DNA of 34,486 nucleotides from Streptomyces sparsogenes. Its GTDB lineage: Bacteria > Actinomycetota > Actinomycetes > Streptomycetales > Streptomycetaceae. Each line of letters begins with the position of its first letter. Position 1 is the first letter of the stretch. Below the pieces are notes generated by a model, which saw nothing but the letters and a program-made list of their open reading frames with translations, searched no databases and was not told where the DNA came from. Shown here piece after piece: positions 23,767 through 31,534 of this stretch. The translations under genes and the position numbers were made by a program. The stretch is from the NCBI RefSeq assembly GCF_001704635.1, contig NZ_MAXF01000153.1, forward strand, positions 1 through 34,486, given 5' to 3'.

Positions 23767-24294
23767 ATGGGGTCCGGCACGACCACGCGCCCGGGGCGGC
23801 GCACCTGGACGGTGGAGATCCGCCCGCTCTCCCTCGGGCGGGCACTGCTGTGTGACCGCTGCGGCCCGGTTCCCGTGGGGCCCGGTGGCGTCCGCGCTTC
23901 TGTGGTGGCTCACCTGGGCCACCATGCACGCGGCGAAGCCCTCGCCTATCACTTGCGTACCTGCCAGTGCGGCGAGCACGGCTGCCAGTGGCATCCCCGG
24001 CACCGCGGTTGTGGTGGCCCTCTGGTCCTGCTGCTGGCCCGTGAGCGCAGCGGGTGCCTGTGGCGGCTGAGCGACGTCTGCCGCGCCTGCGCGGCCGTCA
24101 CCGCGGATGCGGCAGTAGCCGCCGAGCCCCTTCGCCACTCCCCCGCTCCGCCTCCACGGCGGCCCGCGCCCGCGGAGTCCGCCATTCCCGCGCCCGGACA
24201 GAACTCCAGCACCCCCTTCGTCTCGGAAGGTTCTTTGTGCGAGCAAGGCTCTGAAGAGGTTCCTTTCTGGACGGATCCCTCAGCCTACGGTTGA
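23767..24294 (+). CDS. Cys-rich putative zinc-binding protein, function unknown
   Basis: The 175-residue protein from ATG 23767, with GGAGGA a few bases upstream, has no family I can name. It contains LCDRCGPVPVG at about 26-36, a middle TCQCGEHGCQWHPRHRGCGG segment and a later VCRACAA, so zinc binding is likely. The segment YHLRTCQCGEHGCQWHPRHR resembles zinc-ribbon patterns of hypothetical actinobacterial proteins. The C-terminal 50 residues are Pro/Ser-rich and probably disordered. It is followed without a gap by a small reading frame (24297) and an ATP-binding protein gene, making an operon divergent from the XRE repressor. Confidence 0.62.
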   Translation: MGSGTTTRPGRRTWTVEIRPLSLGRALLCDRCGPVPVGPGGVRASVVAHLGHHARGEALAYHLRTCQCGEHGCQWHPRHRGCGGPLVLLLARERSGCLWRLSDVCRACAAVTADAAVAAEPLRHSPAPPPRRPAPAESAIPAPGQNSSTPFVSEGSLCEQGSEEVPFWTDPSAYG

Positions 24295-24296
24295 GG

Positions 24297-24449
24297 GTGG
24301 CTACGGATCACTGGCGGCTTTCCGACTACCTGCGGCTGATCGACAACGACCGCACGAAGGAGCTCGGTCAGCGGATCAACTACGAGGTCTTCCTGCCGGG
24401 CCAGGACCAGCCGACCCCGGCGGTCGACCTGCGCGAGGAAAGCTCGTGA
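24297..24449 (+). CDS. Small hypothetical protein, 50 aa
   Basis: GTG 24297, two bases after the stop of the Cys-rich gene, opens a frame reading VATDHWRLSDYLRLIDNDRT, then QRINYEVFLPGQDQP and ending DLREESS. The sequence is well balanced and acidic-helical rather than the Arg/Pro/Ala noise of antisense frames. Its stop overlaps the next start in GTGA, a typical coupling. No ribosome binding site stands out; translation by coupling from the upstream gene is plausible. I know no family for it. Confidence 0.45.
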   Translation: MATDHWRLSDYLRLIDNDRTKELGQRINYEVFLPGQDQPTPAVDLREESS

Positions 24450-24972
24450 CCAGCGGTAATCCGATCCACGAAGGGCTTGTCCCACGAGAGGGTCACACGG
24501 ACGCCTGGGCGCCTGGCTCTGGGGCCAGCTGGAAATCGACGAAGAAGGTGCCGGGGTTGCCGGGCACCGTTTCCGTGCGAGCTCCGCCAGCCTGGGCCGG
24601 ATCCGGCGCTTCACCCAACAGACACTGGCCCGGTGGGGCCGGCGTCACTGTGCCGATGAGGTCACGATGGTTGTCGGAGAGCTTGTCGCCAACGCCGTAC
24701 GGCACGCCCTCGCCCCGCACCCCGACCGCCACGGGTGGCTGGGGTTGATGAACACCACCAAAACGGTCGTCTGCGCCGTACAGGACCCCAGCCCCGACAA
24801 ACCCCTCCCCCGCACAGCCACCCCTCACGACACTCGCGGCAGAGGGCTCCTCATCATCAGCGAACTCGCCCACGACTGGGGGTACTCACTCCACAGCAAC
24901 ACCGGCAAGACGGTCTGGGCGGTTGTGCCCACCACCCTCGCCCCATGCACTGCCTGGGCGGGAACGAGCTGA
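24446..24972 (+). pseudogene. RsbW/SpoIIAB-like ATP-binding protein, apparently frameshifted
   Basis: GTG 24446 overlaps the preceding stop by four bases, but the conserved domain lies in the next frame. From about 24560 that frame reads GHRFRASSASLGRIRRFTQQ, TLARWGRRHCADE, then VVGELVANAVRHAL (N box), VQDPSPDKPLP (G1 region) and TRGRGLLIISELAHDWGY (G2). No ATG, GTG or TTG precedes the domain in its own frame until 24667, which would delete its first helices. The simplest reading is a one-base loss between 24446 and about 24560. Alternatively the sequence is correct and the gene is dead. Related ATPases occur in the TetR cassettes at 10155 and 13677, but this one is not a close copy. Confidence 0.65.
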
Positions 24973-25202
24973 GGTTCAACGACACCGTGGCAGTGGTCCT
25001 CACACAGCTTTACCGAGCTGTCCGCGAGGGCCCGCCCTCGTCGACCAGGCGGCGGTAGCCTTGGCCGTCTTCCGGAGGATGATCTGAGCTGGGAAACCCT
25101 TCCAAAGCCGCCTCTGGTGGACCGGGTCCGACGAGCCACGCGCTCTCTTGTGGCCCAATGGGGTCCTCCCCCTCGTCGGCCCTTTCTCCCGGGGATCGCC
25201 TG

Positions 25203-26261
25203 CTATGGCATGAGCCAGAGAATGAGCAAGAGCACGAGGACGACGCACAGGGTGGCTCCGGCGATCTGCCAGGTTCTCCGTTGCGAGGGCAGGACAAGCA
25301 CGCGAGGCGAGGAGGCTGTGGGGAAGACGTAATAGACCCGGTGCGGGTGGTTGGGAGCCTCGGCGCGGGCCAGTTGCAGGTACTTGAAGGTGGCCTGGCG
25401 GGCGATCTCGCCTTTGCACGGCGTGAGGTGCGGCTGCACGAGTTTGCGAAACCCGTGGGTCAGATCCATGGGGAGCGTGTCTTGGTGAGTCAGATGTGCC
25501 CGATCCCAGTGGCCGCTCTCGCGTGCCCCCTCCCAGGCCAGGTACGGCACGCCTGCCTTGGGGTGCTTGATCTTTTCGACCAGGGGTTTGCGCCTGATGG
25601 TGCCCTCGATCCACGTGACGGTTCTGCCGGTGCCTTTGCATCTTTGGTGAGGCACGGTTCCCGTCCGGTCACAGTCGGGGCAGTCCCGTACGCCTTGGCC
25701 GTCGCATGTCGAGCAGGTGGTGCGGCCACGGCCACGGCAGACGGGGCAGGCGGCGTCCAGTGCTCCGCATTGCCGGCAGGTGGCGCGGTCCTCCAGCGGC
25801 TGCTGGCCGTCGGGGTTGTTGCGAATCCTGTTGCCGGTGCCCTCACACCGTAGGCAGGAGTCGGTGCCACGGCAGGCGGCGCAGGCCGTTAACGGATCGC
25901 AAGGTAGGTCTCCGCGGCCCTGGCAGCGCGGGCAGGCGGTCTTTCCGTTGCTGCAGTCGCAGGACCGCTCGGTTACCGAGCCTCTCCGCACCAGTGTGAT
26001 CGTCTGCGTCGTAGTGAGATCCTTCGGCACGGCGACGTGGTAGCGATCGAGGGTGTCGTACTCCGGCTGGTCCGCCAGGTCAATGGGGCCATAGTGTTTC
26101 CGTTCCTCCTGGGTGCGGGTCTCGATGGACCGGACGATCTCGCCTTCCAGGAGGGAATGCCAGGTGATCTCCGCGGTATCAGGCAAGCCCAGCTTCGAGG
26201 CTTCACCGCGCTCTTCGATGCGTCGCCGTACCGCTTCCAGGACATCCTTCTCGTCAAGCAC
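25203..26261 (-). CDS. Tail-anchored Cys-rich protein with DnaJ-type CxxCxGxG repeats
   Basis: The 352-residue protein contains a long zinc-finger-like region (about residues 115-235) with many CxxC pairs: CPRCQGRGDLPC, CAACRGT, CLRCEGTG, CRQCG, CPVCRGRG, CSTCDGQG, CPDCDRTG. These resemble the Cys-rich domain of DnaJ, but there is no J domain. The C-terminus is one hydrophobic segment (IAGATLCVVLVLLLILWLMP), predicting tail anchoring with the zinc region in the cytoplasm. GTG 26261 is chosen because GGAGGG precedes it; the frame is open to 26375. Two membrane-anchored Mrr-like proteins lie upstream on the same strand. A role in protein binding or assembly at the membrane is a guess. Confidence 0.8.
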   Translation of the reverse strand: MLDEKDVLEAVRRRIEERGEASKLGLPDTAEITWHSLLEGEIVRSIETRTQEERKHYGPIDLADQPEYDTLDRYHVAVPKDLTTTQTITLVRRGSVTERSCDCSNGKTACPRCQGRGDLPCDPLTACAACRGTDSCLRCEGTGNRIRNNPDGQQPLEDRATCRQCGALDAACPVCRGRGRTTCSTCDGQGVRDCPDCDRTGTVPHQRCKGTGRTVTWIEGTIRRKPLVEKIKHPKAGVPYLAWEGARESGHWDRAHLTHQDTLPMDLTHGFRKLVQPHLTPCKGEIARQATFKYLQLARAEAPNHPHRVYYVFPTASSPRVLVLPSQRRTWQIAGATLCVVLVLLLILWLMP

Positions 26262-26880
26262 GCAACCCTCCCCCGCCGTCAGGCTCCAGCCTCCCCATTT
26301 TTCCCGCGACGGCCAGCACCGCGGGTGGAACCCATACCGGGACAGTAGCGAACCAGCCGCGCTGCCATAGAGCAATTCCGCGCAGATACTGGGGCTGCCC
26401 CCAGAGCGCGTCGAGCCTCTGACAACTCAGCCGACCACCGCCTCGTCCTGCGGTGGGATCGGGGACATCCCGCCCCGCGGGGGCGGGCCGGGCAGGATGC
26501 CCCAGGGGGAGCCGATACGCGCAGGCCCGTGCCTGTGCGTCGTGGTAGTCCGATGGCGCACAGGTGCCTGCGAACAGTTTGTGAGTGACGTGCACCCGCC
26601 CATCCTGATCCAGGTGCCGTCCGCCCGTACCTGGGCGGGCATACATAGTCCGCAGGAGCTTCGCCCGTGCTGGAGTGCGCCAGCGCGTACTGAATGCCAG
26701 ACAGCCGCCAGAGCGGAGGGCAGTGGAGATGGCGGGCAAGAAGGTGTGGGGATCGGTGATCTGGTGCGCGAAGACGGAATCGCAAACAGGGACGGCAGGG
26801 GCGAGGCACTGGACACGCCTACGGGATGGCCCCCTCCCACGGCACGCGGGTGCGGTTGCCGGATCGCGGTCGGCCTGGCG
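26262..26880. other. Gene-free spacer between the Cys-rich and Mrr-like genes
   Basis: No frame on either strand of this 620-bp stretch reads like a protein; those that stay open have Arg/Pro/Ser-rich antisense character. It may hold the promoter of the Cys-rich gene. I see no repeat or RNA gene in it. Confidence 0.3.
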
Positions 26881-27594
26881 TCACGGTGTCGTGCTCGGGA
26901 TGCCGAGGACGTCGTAGAGGTGCTGGCCATGGGCCCACCTCTTCAGTTCCGGGCGGCCCATGAGGATGAGCTGGTGGTGCTGGGCGAAGTCGACTGCCGG
27001 CTGAGTGAAGCCGTTGAGCGCGATCATGATGGGGACGTCGGCTCCATGGTGCAGCCGGGCTGTCCCGTTGAACTTCTGCACATGCCCTGAGCCAACTGGG
27101 TTCTGGTACTGCTTGCACTGCAGGATCAAGAGACGGTCTTCATCATCACGGGCGGTAACGTCCACCCCGAGGTCCCCGGCGCCACCGACCCGCCGCGGAC
27201 TCCGGAATCCGTCCCGGGCCAGAAGGTCGGCGCACGCCTGCTCGAAGCCCGTCGCGCTCATCGCGGACAGCTGCTTCATCTTGAACGTCAGCACATCCGG
27301 GTCGGCCCAGTTGTCAGATGGATCGACGAACGTGTCGTGCGGGCCGGCGTAGACACCGGGATCGAGCAGGCGTGACAGGAGCTTGCCTACCAGGAGAAGC
27401 AGGAGCAGTCCGCCGGCAACGAGGACTCCGGCTCCCCACGGGTGGTCGGCTATCAGGCCCCACAGGTCAACGGTGATCCACCGGCTGACATCCTCGGTCA
27501 GCCATTCCCACAGCATCCTGCCCGCAGCCAGTGTGAGGACTGCGTACAGCAGGAACTTCAGCATCGGGTCGAGCGACCCATCCTCTTCGAACAC
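26881..27594 (-). CDS. Membrane-anchored Mrr-like restriction endonuclease 1
   Basis: The protein is about 237 residues. Two hydrophobic segments at the N-terminus (MLKFLLYAVLTLAAGRML and GAGVLVAGGLLLLLLVGKLL) precede a Mrr/PD-(D/E)xK nuclease domain. The domain shows FEQACADLLARDGFRSPRRV, then GDLGVDVTARDD with the motif II Asp, and LLILQCKQY with the Q-x-K catalytic pair. The later GTARLHHGADVPIMIALNGF is also typical of Mrr-like proteins. GTG 27594 follows GGAGG by 4 nt; ATG 27564 is an alternative. It lies 43 bp downstream of a second membrane-anchored Mrr-like gene. Mrr proteins cleave modified DNA; membrane-linked members are poorly understood. Confidence 0.81.
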   Translation of the reverse strand: MFEEDGSLDPMLKFLLYAVLTLAAGRMLWEWLTEDVSRWITVDLWGLIADHPWGAGVLVAGGLLLLLLVGKLLSRLLDPGVYAGPHDTFVDPSDNWADPDVLTFKMKQLSAMSATGFEQACADLLARDGFRSPRRVGGAGDLGVDVTARDDEDRLLILQCKQYQNPVGSGHVQKFNGTARLHHGADVPIMIALNGFTQPAVDFAQHHQLILMGRPELKRWAHGQHLYDVLGIPSTTP

Positions 27595-27637
27595 CACACC
27601 TCCAGACGTGATGAATGATGATCCAGGACCCTGCTGG

Positions 27638-28252
27638 TCAGGCAGCGCGCTTGAACCAGCTCGGGCGCAAGCGCGCGGATACTCCAAGCAGTTCGTGCAG
27701 GGCGGCGCCATTCTCGGCCCAGCGCTGCAGTTTCTCCCGGTCGACCCAGCGCACGCCGCGCCGGTCACCCCACGCCATGGCGTTACGGGTGAAGGCCCCG
27801 TGGGTGACGACGACAGCGTGATCGGCTTTATGGGCCGGCCCAGCCGTCCCCTTCACCTCGTACATCACCGATGACCCCACCTTCCCGCCGACACAGGTGT
27901 GCTTGGCCTGCACGACGATCCGCCCGCATTGTGGGTGGTCACCGATGACATCGGCGGCCTGGTCGCGACCGCCGCCTACCCTCCGGGCCGGCCAGCCGTC
28001 ACGGACCAGCAGATCCCGCAGGGCGTACTCGAACCGGCGGTCGCCCATGGCGTCCAGTTCCTCCAGGGTGATCCGAAGGGCGGCCAGCCGTTCCCTTTCG
28101 CGACGCCGCCTCGCGGCCGTCTGCCTGCTCCTCCACACCGCCGCGGCCCCCGCGAGCAACACGAGGATCAGCACGACCGGCCAGACATCCTTCAGTACGC
28201 CGACTGCCCCGGCAGCCATCCGGACAGCCAGGACAAGCGCGGCCAGGGCCAC
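27638..28252 (-). CDS. Membrane-anchored Mrr-like restriction endonuclease 2
   Basis: The 204-residue protein has an N-terminal hydrophobic region (LAALVLAVRMAAGAVGVL and VWPVVLILVLLAGAAAVW) followed by a basic, coiled-coil-like linker (RSRQTAARRRRERERLAALR). The nuclease core shows FEYALRDLLVRDGWPARRVG, the motif II Asp in DQAADVIGD, and IVVQAKH with the Q-x-K pair. The end WVDREKLQRWAENGAALHEL parallels the end of neighbour 1 (LKRWAHGQHLYDVLG), so the two are distant paralogues in tandem. GTG 28252 lies at the edge of an integrase fragment on the other strand, and no strong ribosome binding site is visible, so the true start may have been lost or altered. Confidence 0.78.
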   Translation of the reverse strand: MALAALVLAVRMAAGAVGVLKDVWPVVLILVLLAGAAAVWRSRQTAARRRRERERLAALRITLEELDAMGDRRFEYALRDLLVRDGWPARRVGGGRDQAADVIGDHPQCGRIVVQAKHTCVGGKVGSSVMYEVKGTAGPAHKADHAVVVTHGAFTRNAMAWGDRRGVRWVDREKLQRWAENGAALHELLGVSARLRPSWFKRAA

Positions 28253-28260
28253 TACAACTG

Positions 28261-28506
28261 CGCCTGCAGATCGTCCCGTCGAAGACCGACGAGGAGCGGC
28301 TCCTGCTGGTGAGTCCGGAACTCGCCGACGTGCTCAGCGCGATGGTCTGCCGAGTCCGGGATGCCTCTGGCGCGATTCCCATGGTCCGTGCTTACGACCC
28401 GAACGAACGCGTCTGGAACCCGCCGCTTCCGTTGCTGTTCCAGTGGCGTTGGGGCGGGCAGAACCGGCCGGTGTCCGTGTCCACGATCCGCAAGGCGCTG
28501 GACTAG
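28261..28506 (+). pseudogene. Site-specific integrase fragment
   Basis: The plus frame reads LQIVPSKTDEERLLLVSPEL, then ADVLSAMVCRV and VWNPPLPLLFQWRWGGQNRP. This resembles the internal part of actinobacterial transposon-type tyrosine integrases (SKTDEERLLLVSPEL..VLS). The catalytic Arg region upstream and the C-terminal HxxR..Y are not present. Reading ends in the target site of the adjacent IS701 element (TAG 28504-28506). Resemblance begins close to the start of the Mrr-like gene on the opposite strand, so this piece marks an old element boundary. The family call is moderate. Confidence 0.58.
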
Positions 28507-28540
28507 TACTGCAACGGTGCTTGCCGTGACTGATGGCCAG
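28506..28540 (+). repeat. Left terminal inverted repeat of the IS701 element
   Basis: The 35 bp beginning GTACTGCAACGG and ending GATGGCCAG are the exact reverse complement of 29871-29905. Confidence 0.9.
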
Positions 28541-29904
28541 GTCGGTCGTTGGTGTGGTTATGGGTGGGGACCTTGCTGATGTCAGGTTGTGGGCGGGTGA
28601 ACTGGAAGCCGTGCATGAGCGGTTCGTGCACCGTTTCAGCAGGTCGGAGCCGCGGGAGTCGGCGCTGGCCTTTATGCGGGGCCTGATCGCTCCGCTGCAG
28701 CGCAAGAACGGCTGGACGCTGGCTGAGGAAGCCGGTCACGCAGGCCCGGACCGCATCCACCGGATGCTGAACCGGATCGAGTGGGACGCCGATGAGGTGC
28801 TCGACGACGTGCGCCAGTACGTCGTCGGCAACCTTGGCGACCCGAATGCCGTCCTGGTCGTGGACGACACGGGCTTCTTGAAGAAGGGGACGCGGTCTGC
28901 CGGGGTGCAGCGGCAGTACTCCGGCACTGCCGGGCGGACGGAGAACTGCCAGGTCGGCGTCTTCCTCGCCTATGCAACCGACCGCGGGCGGACACTGATC
29001 GACCGCCGCCTTTATCTGCCCACCTCCTGGACCGACGATCGCGAAAGGTGCCGCCGGGCCGGTATCGATGACGAGGTCGCCTTCGAGACCAAGGTGGCCA
29101 TGGCCAAGGCGATGGTCCGCCGCGCCATCACGGACAAGATCCCGTTTCGGTGGGTGACCGCGGATGCTGCCTACGGCTTCTCCAAGGGCTGGCGCTCTGA
29201 GCTGGAGGGGGCGGACGTCTTCCACGTCATGGCCACCACCCGACACGACACCGTCGTCACTCACTGGGCGATCGACCACCCCGTCCACGACCTGTTCAAT
29301 GGCCTGCCACGGCAGAAATGGAAGCGCCGTCCCTGCGGCACCGGGGCTCACGGCCTGCGGATCTACGACTGGGCCCGCGTCGAGGTGCGGCCCTGGCACC
29401 GACCTGACCGCCGCCACTGGGTGATCGCCCGCCGCAGCGTCGCCCGCCCCGCGGAGATTTCCTACTACATCGCCTACTGTCCCGCCGATACGACGCTTGA
29501 CGACCTGATCCGCATCGCGGGCAGCCGATGGGCCATCGAGGAATGCTTCCAGAGCGCCAAACAAGAATGCGGCCTGGACGACTACCAGGTCCGCCGCTAC
29601 GCCGGCTGACACCGGCACATGACCCTGGCCATGGCCGCTCACGCCTGTCTGACCGTCCTGCGAGCCCGCGAGCTGGATGCCGAGAAAGCAGAAACGGATC
29701 CTCCCAGCTCATCCACCTCAGCCTCGCCGAAATACGACGGCTGATCACCCGCCTCACCGACCGCCGGCCCACACCCGTCGAGCACATCCTGCACTGGTCG
29801 ACCTGGCGCCGACGACGACAACACCAGGCCCGCACCAGCCACTACAAACGGCGCGGACACAGCCCCTGAACTGGCCATCAGTCACGGCAAGCACCGTTGC
29901 AGTA
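28507..29904 (+). mobile_element. IS701-family insertion sequence with perfect terminal repeats
   Basis: The element is about 1.4 kb with 35-bp perfect inverted ends (28506-28540 and 29871-29905). It is flanked by CTAG (28503-28506) and CTAA (29905-29908). IS701 elements typically duplicate a YTAR tetranucleotide; both flanks fit YTAR but differ in the last base. A 2-bp TA duplication outside the 35-bp repeats is the alternative. The transposase is interrupted, so the element is probably immobile on its own. Confidence 0.88.
28533..29869 (+). pseudogene. IS701-family transposase with an in-frame stop and a frameshift
   Basis: The first 358 residues are a typical IS701 DDE transposase: LVVDDTGFLKKGTRSAGVQR (first Asp region), QYSGTAGRTENCQVGVFLAY, WVTADAAYGF (second Asp), and WAIEECFQSAKQECGLDDYQ (Glu). 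The conserved Trp after VRRYAG is a TGA stop (29607-29609, one change from TGG). The same frame then reads HRHMTLAMAAHACLTVLRAR, and the C-terminal part SLAEIRRLITRLTDRRP to YKRRGHSP lies in another frame, as if one base were lost near 29690. An ATG at 28533 lies inside the terminal repeat; ATG 28560 may be the real start. Two lesions make activity unlikely. Confidence 0.85.
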
Positions 29905-29905
29905 C
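29871..29905 (-). repeat. Right terminal inverted repeat of the IS701 element
   Basis: Exact reverse complement of 28506-28540, with no mismatch over 35 bp. Confidence 0.9.
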
Positions 29906-29908
29906 TAA

Positions 29909-30754
29909 GACATCGTCTCATTTGGTGAGTCTGCGGTGACAGATGAGGGTGCAGGCGAGGGCGGTGAAGGCCAGGAAGTGTTCGGCCTTGCGTTCGTAGC
30001 GGCGGTGCAGGCGGCGGCAGCCGGCCAGCCAGGACATGGTGCGTTCGATGGTCCAGCGGTGCCGGCCCAGCCGGGTGGAGGACTCGATGCCCTTACGGGC
30101 GATGCGGTGTCGGATGCCACGCTTGCGGAGCCACCGGCGCAGGTCGTCGTAGTCGTAACTCTTGTCACCGTGGAGCTTGGCGGGCCTGCGCCTGCGCGGG
30201 CCGCGCCGGGAGCGGATCGGCGGAATGCCGCGAACGAGGGGCTTGAGGGCCTGGCTGTCGTGGAGGTTCGCGCCGGAGATCCCGATCGAGAGGGGCAGAC
30301 CGGTCCGCTCGGTGATCAAGTGGATCTTCGAGCCCTTCTTGCCCCGGTCCACAGGATTCGGACCTGTCAGGTCCCCCCTTTCAGGGCCCGCATGTTCACC
30401 GAGTCGATCGCGCACCGAGACCAGTCCAGTTCCCCGCGCGAGCCCAGCTCGTCCAGCACCAGACGGTGCAGCTTCGCCCAGACCCGGGCGGCACTCCACT
30501 CGGTGAAACGTCGGTGGGCGGTCGGCCCCGAAGGACCGAAGACCGGCGGCAACTGCCGCCACGTACAGCCGGAGGTGGCCACGAAGATGATCGCCGCCAG
30601 CACCTCACGGTCGCCGTACCGGCGCCTCCCACCGCCCTGCGGACGCGTCGGCGCGGGCGGCACCACTCGCTGGAACAACTCCCACAACCCGTCCGGGACC
30701 AGCCGCTCCACGATCACCATGCCTCAAGATTACGGGCCCAAATGAGACGGCGTC
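29909..30754 (-). mobile_element. IS5-family (IS427-type) insertion sequence
   Basis: This 846-bp element has 17-bp inverted ends (29909-29925 and 30738-30754) that match except at two positions. It is flanked by TAA on both sides (29906-29908 and 30755-30757), a 3-bp target duplication usual for this group. It abuts the right end of the IS701 element, so it inserted into that junction. The transposase is encoded in two overlapping frames, as is normal for the group, and looks intact. Confidence 0.9.
29918..30720 (-). CDS. IS5-family transposase, two frames joined by a probable -1 frameshift
   Basis: The first frame (30720 to 30367, 117 aa) holds the DUF4096 region: YGDREVLAAIIFVATSGCTW, then RFTEWSAARVWAKLHR and the first catalytic Asp in CAIDSVNMRALKGG. 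The second frame continues GDLTGPNPVDRGKKGSKIHL, the second Asp in LHGDKSYDYDDLRRWL and the Glu in RWTIERTMSWLAGCRRLHRR, ending RLTK. The frames overlap at AAAGGGGGG (plus-strand complement at about 30373-30382), a slippery run suited to -1 frameshifting, as known in this IS group. The fused product would be about 265 residues. DDE residues and ends are intact, so this element may be active. Confidence 0.85.
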
Positions 30755-30841
30755 TAAAGAGGGACCAAGCCGATATCGCCTGTGAGCCTTACGGGTGACA
30801 GGTGGCTCGGAGTGCTCAAGCACACCCCTACGATCCTCGCC

Positions 30842-31435
30842 ATGAGTAGCGAGGCAGTTACTATCCGAGTGGATCCGTGTGAGTTGCCGGCCGACAGCTT
30901 CACCGAATCCGACATCGCCAGGATCCATCTGGTGTCCGTGATCGAATCCGCCGCGACCGCCCTCGGCCAGTACGCGCAGACGGTGGGCGAGGACCTGGCG
31001 CAGGCCGGCGACTATGCACGTCGAGCGAAACGTCTCGACTCGCTCGACTCGCTCGATTCGGTGTTGAGGCAGGCTGTGATCGCAGAGCGGGTCCGTGGGA
31101 CCAGCTGGGAGACGATCGCAGAGGCCCTCCGCATGGAAGCGCCGGATGCTGAAGCGCGGTGGGGTGATGCGGTAGAGCAGTGGCGCCGAGAGACACGAGC
31201 AACCAGCATCTATCGAGAGAACCCTGGTCGCGCTGCCGCCTCAGCTGACAGGTACATCACCACGGGCAAGCCGTACCAGTTCAGCACTGCCACCCGTCGG
31301 CCGCTGTCCGTCTCGCTGGACGCGGCCGCCCATCTCACCGGCCGCAACGTCGCCGCGGCGGACCATGCGTTCGCTGGCACCGTCTGCACGCACTGCCCCT
31401 GCGACAGCCCGCTCCCGGGCAGAACGGTCGGCTGA
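30842..31435 (+). CDS. Hypothetical protein, 197 aa, possible regulator
   Basis: I do not recognise the family. The middle reads VLRQAVIAERVRGTSWETIA, then EALRMEAPDAEARWGDAVEQ, which resembles the helix-turn-helix region of actinobacterial proteins of unknown function. The N-terminal part contains a helical segment with three LDS repeats. The C-terminus ends in CTHCPCDSPLPG, a possible metal site. No ribosome binding site is seen. TACGAT at 30829-30834 ends 7 nt before the ATG at 30842, a good -10 for a leaderless transcript. The frame extends to 30782 but family-independent evidence favours 30842. It lies just outside the IS5 element. Confidence 0.65.
   Translation: MSSEAVTIRVDPCELPADSFTESDIARIHLVSVIESAATALGQYAQTVGEDLAQAGDYARRAKRLDSLDSLDSVLRQAVIAERVRGTSWETIAEALRMEAPDAEARWGDAVEQWRRETRATSIYRENPGRAAASADRYITTGKPYQFSTATRRPLSVSLDAAAHLTGRNVAAADHAFAGTVCTHCPCDSPLPGRTVG
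31034..31060 (+). repeat. 9-bp tandem repeat, three copies
   Basis: CTCGACTCG occurs twice and CTCGATTCG once, in frame, encoding three LDS repeats in the hypothetical protein at 30842. Copy change would not disrupt the frame. Confidence 0.65.
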
Positions 31436-31534
31436 CCAGCGGCCTGGCCGGAACACGGCGGGCCGCACCGATTCCGTGCCGGCGGTTTGTGTGAGTACCG
31501 CCACCGCAGTCCGCCGACTCACTACGGTCAGCGC

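Noticed and set aside
24973..25202. Possible transposase tail on the minus strand (around KTAKATAAW)
   Set aside because: A short segment hints at a mobile-element tail, but no catalytic motif or ends are visible.
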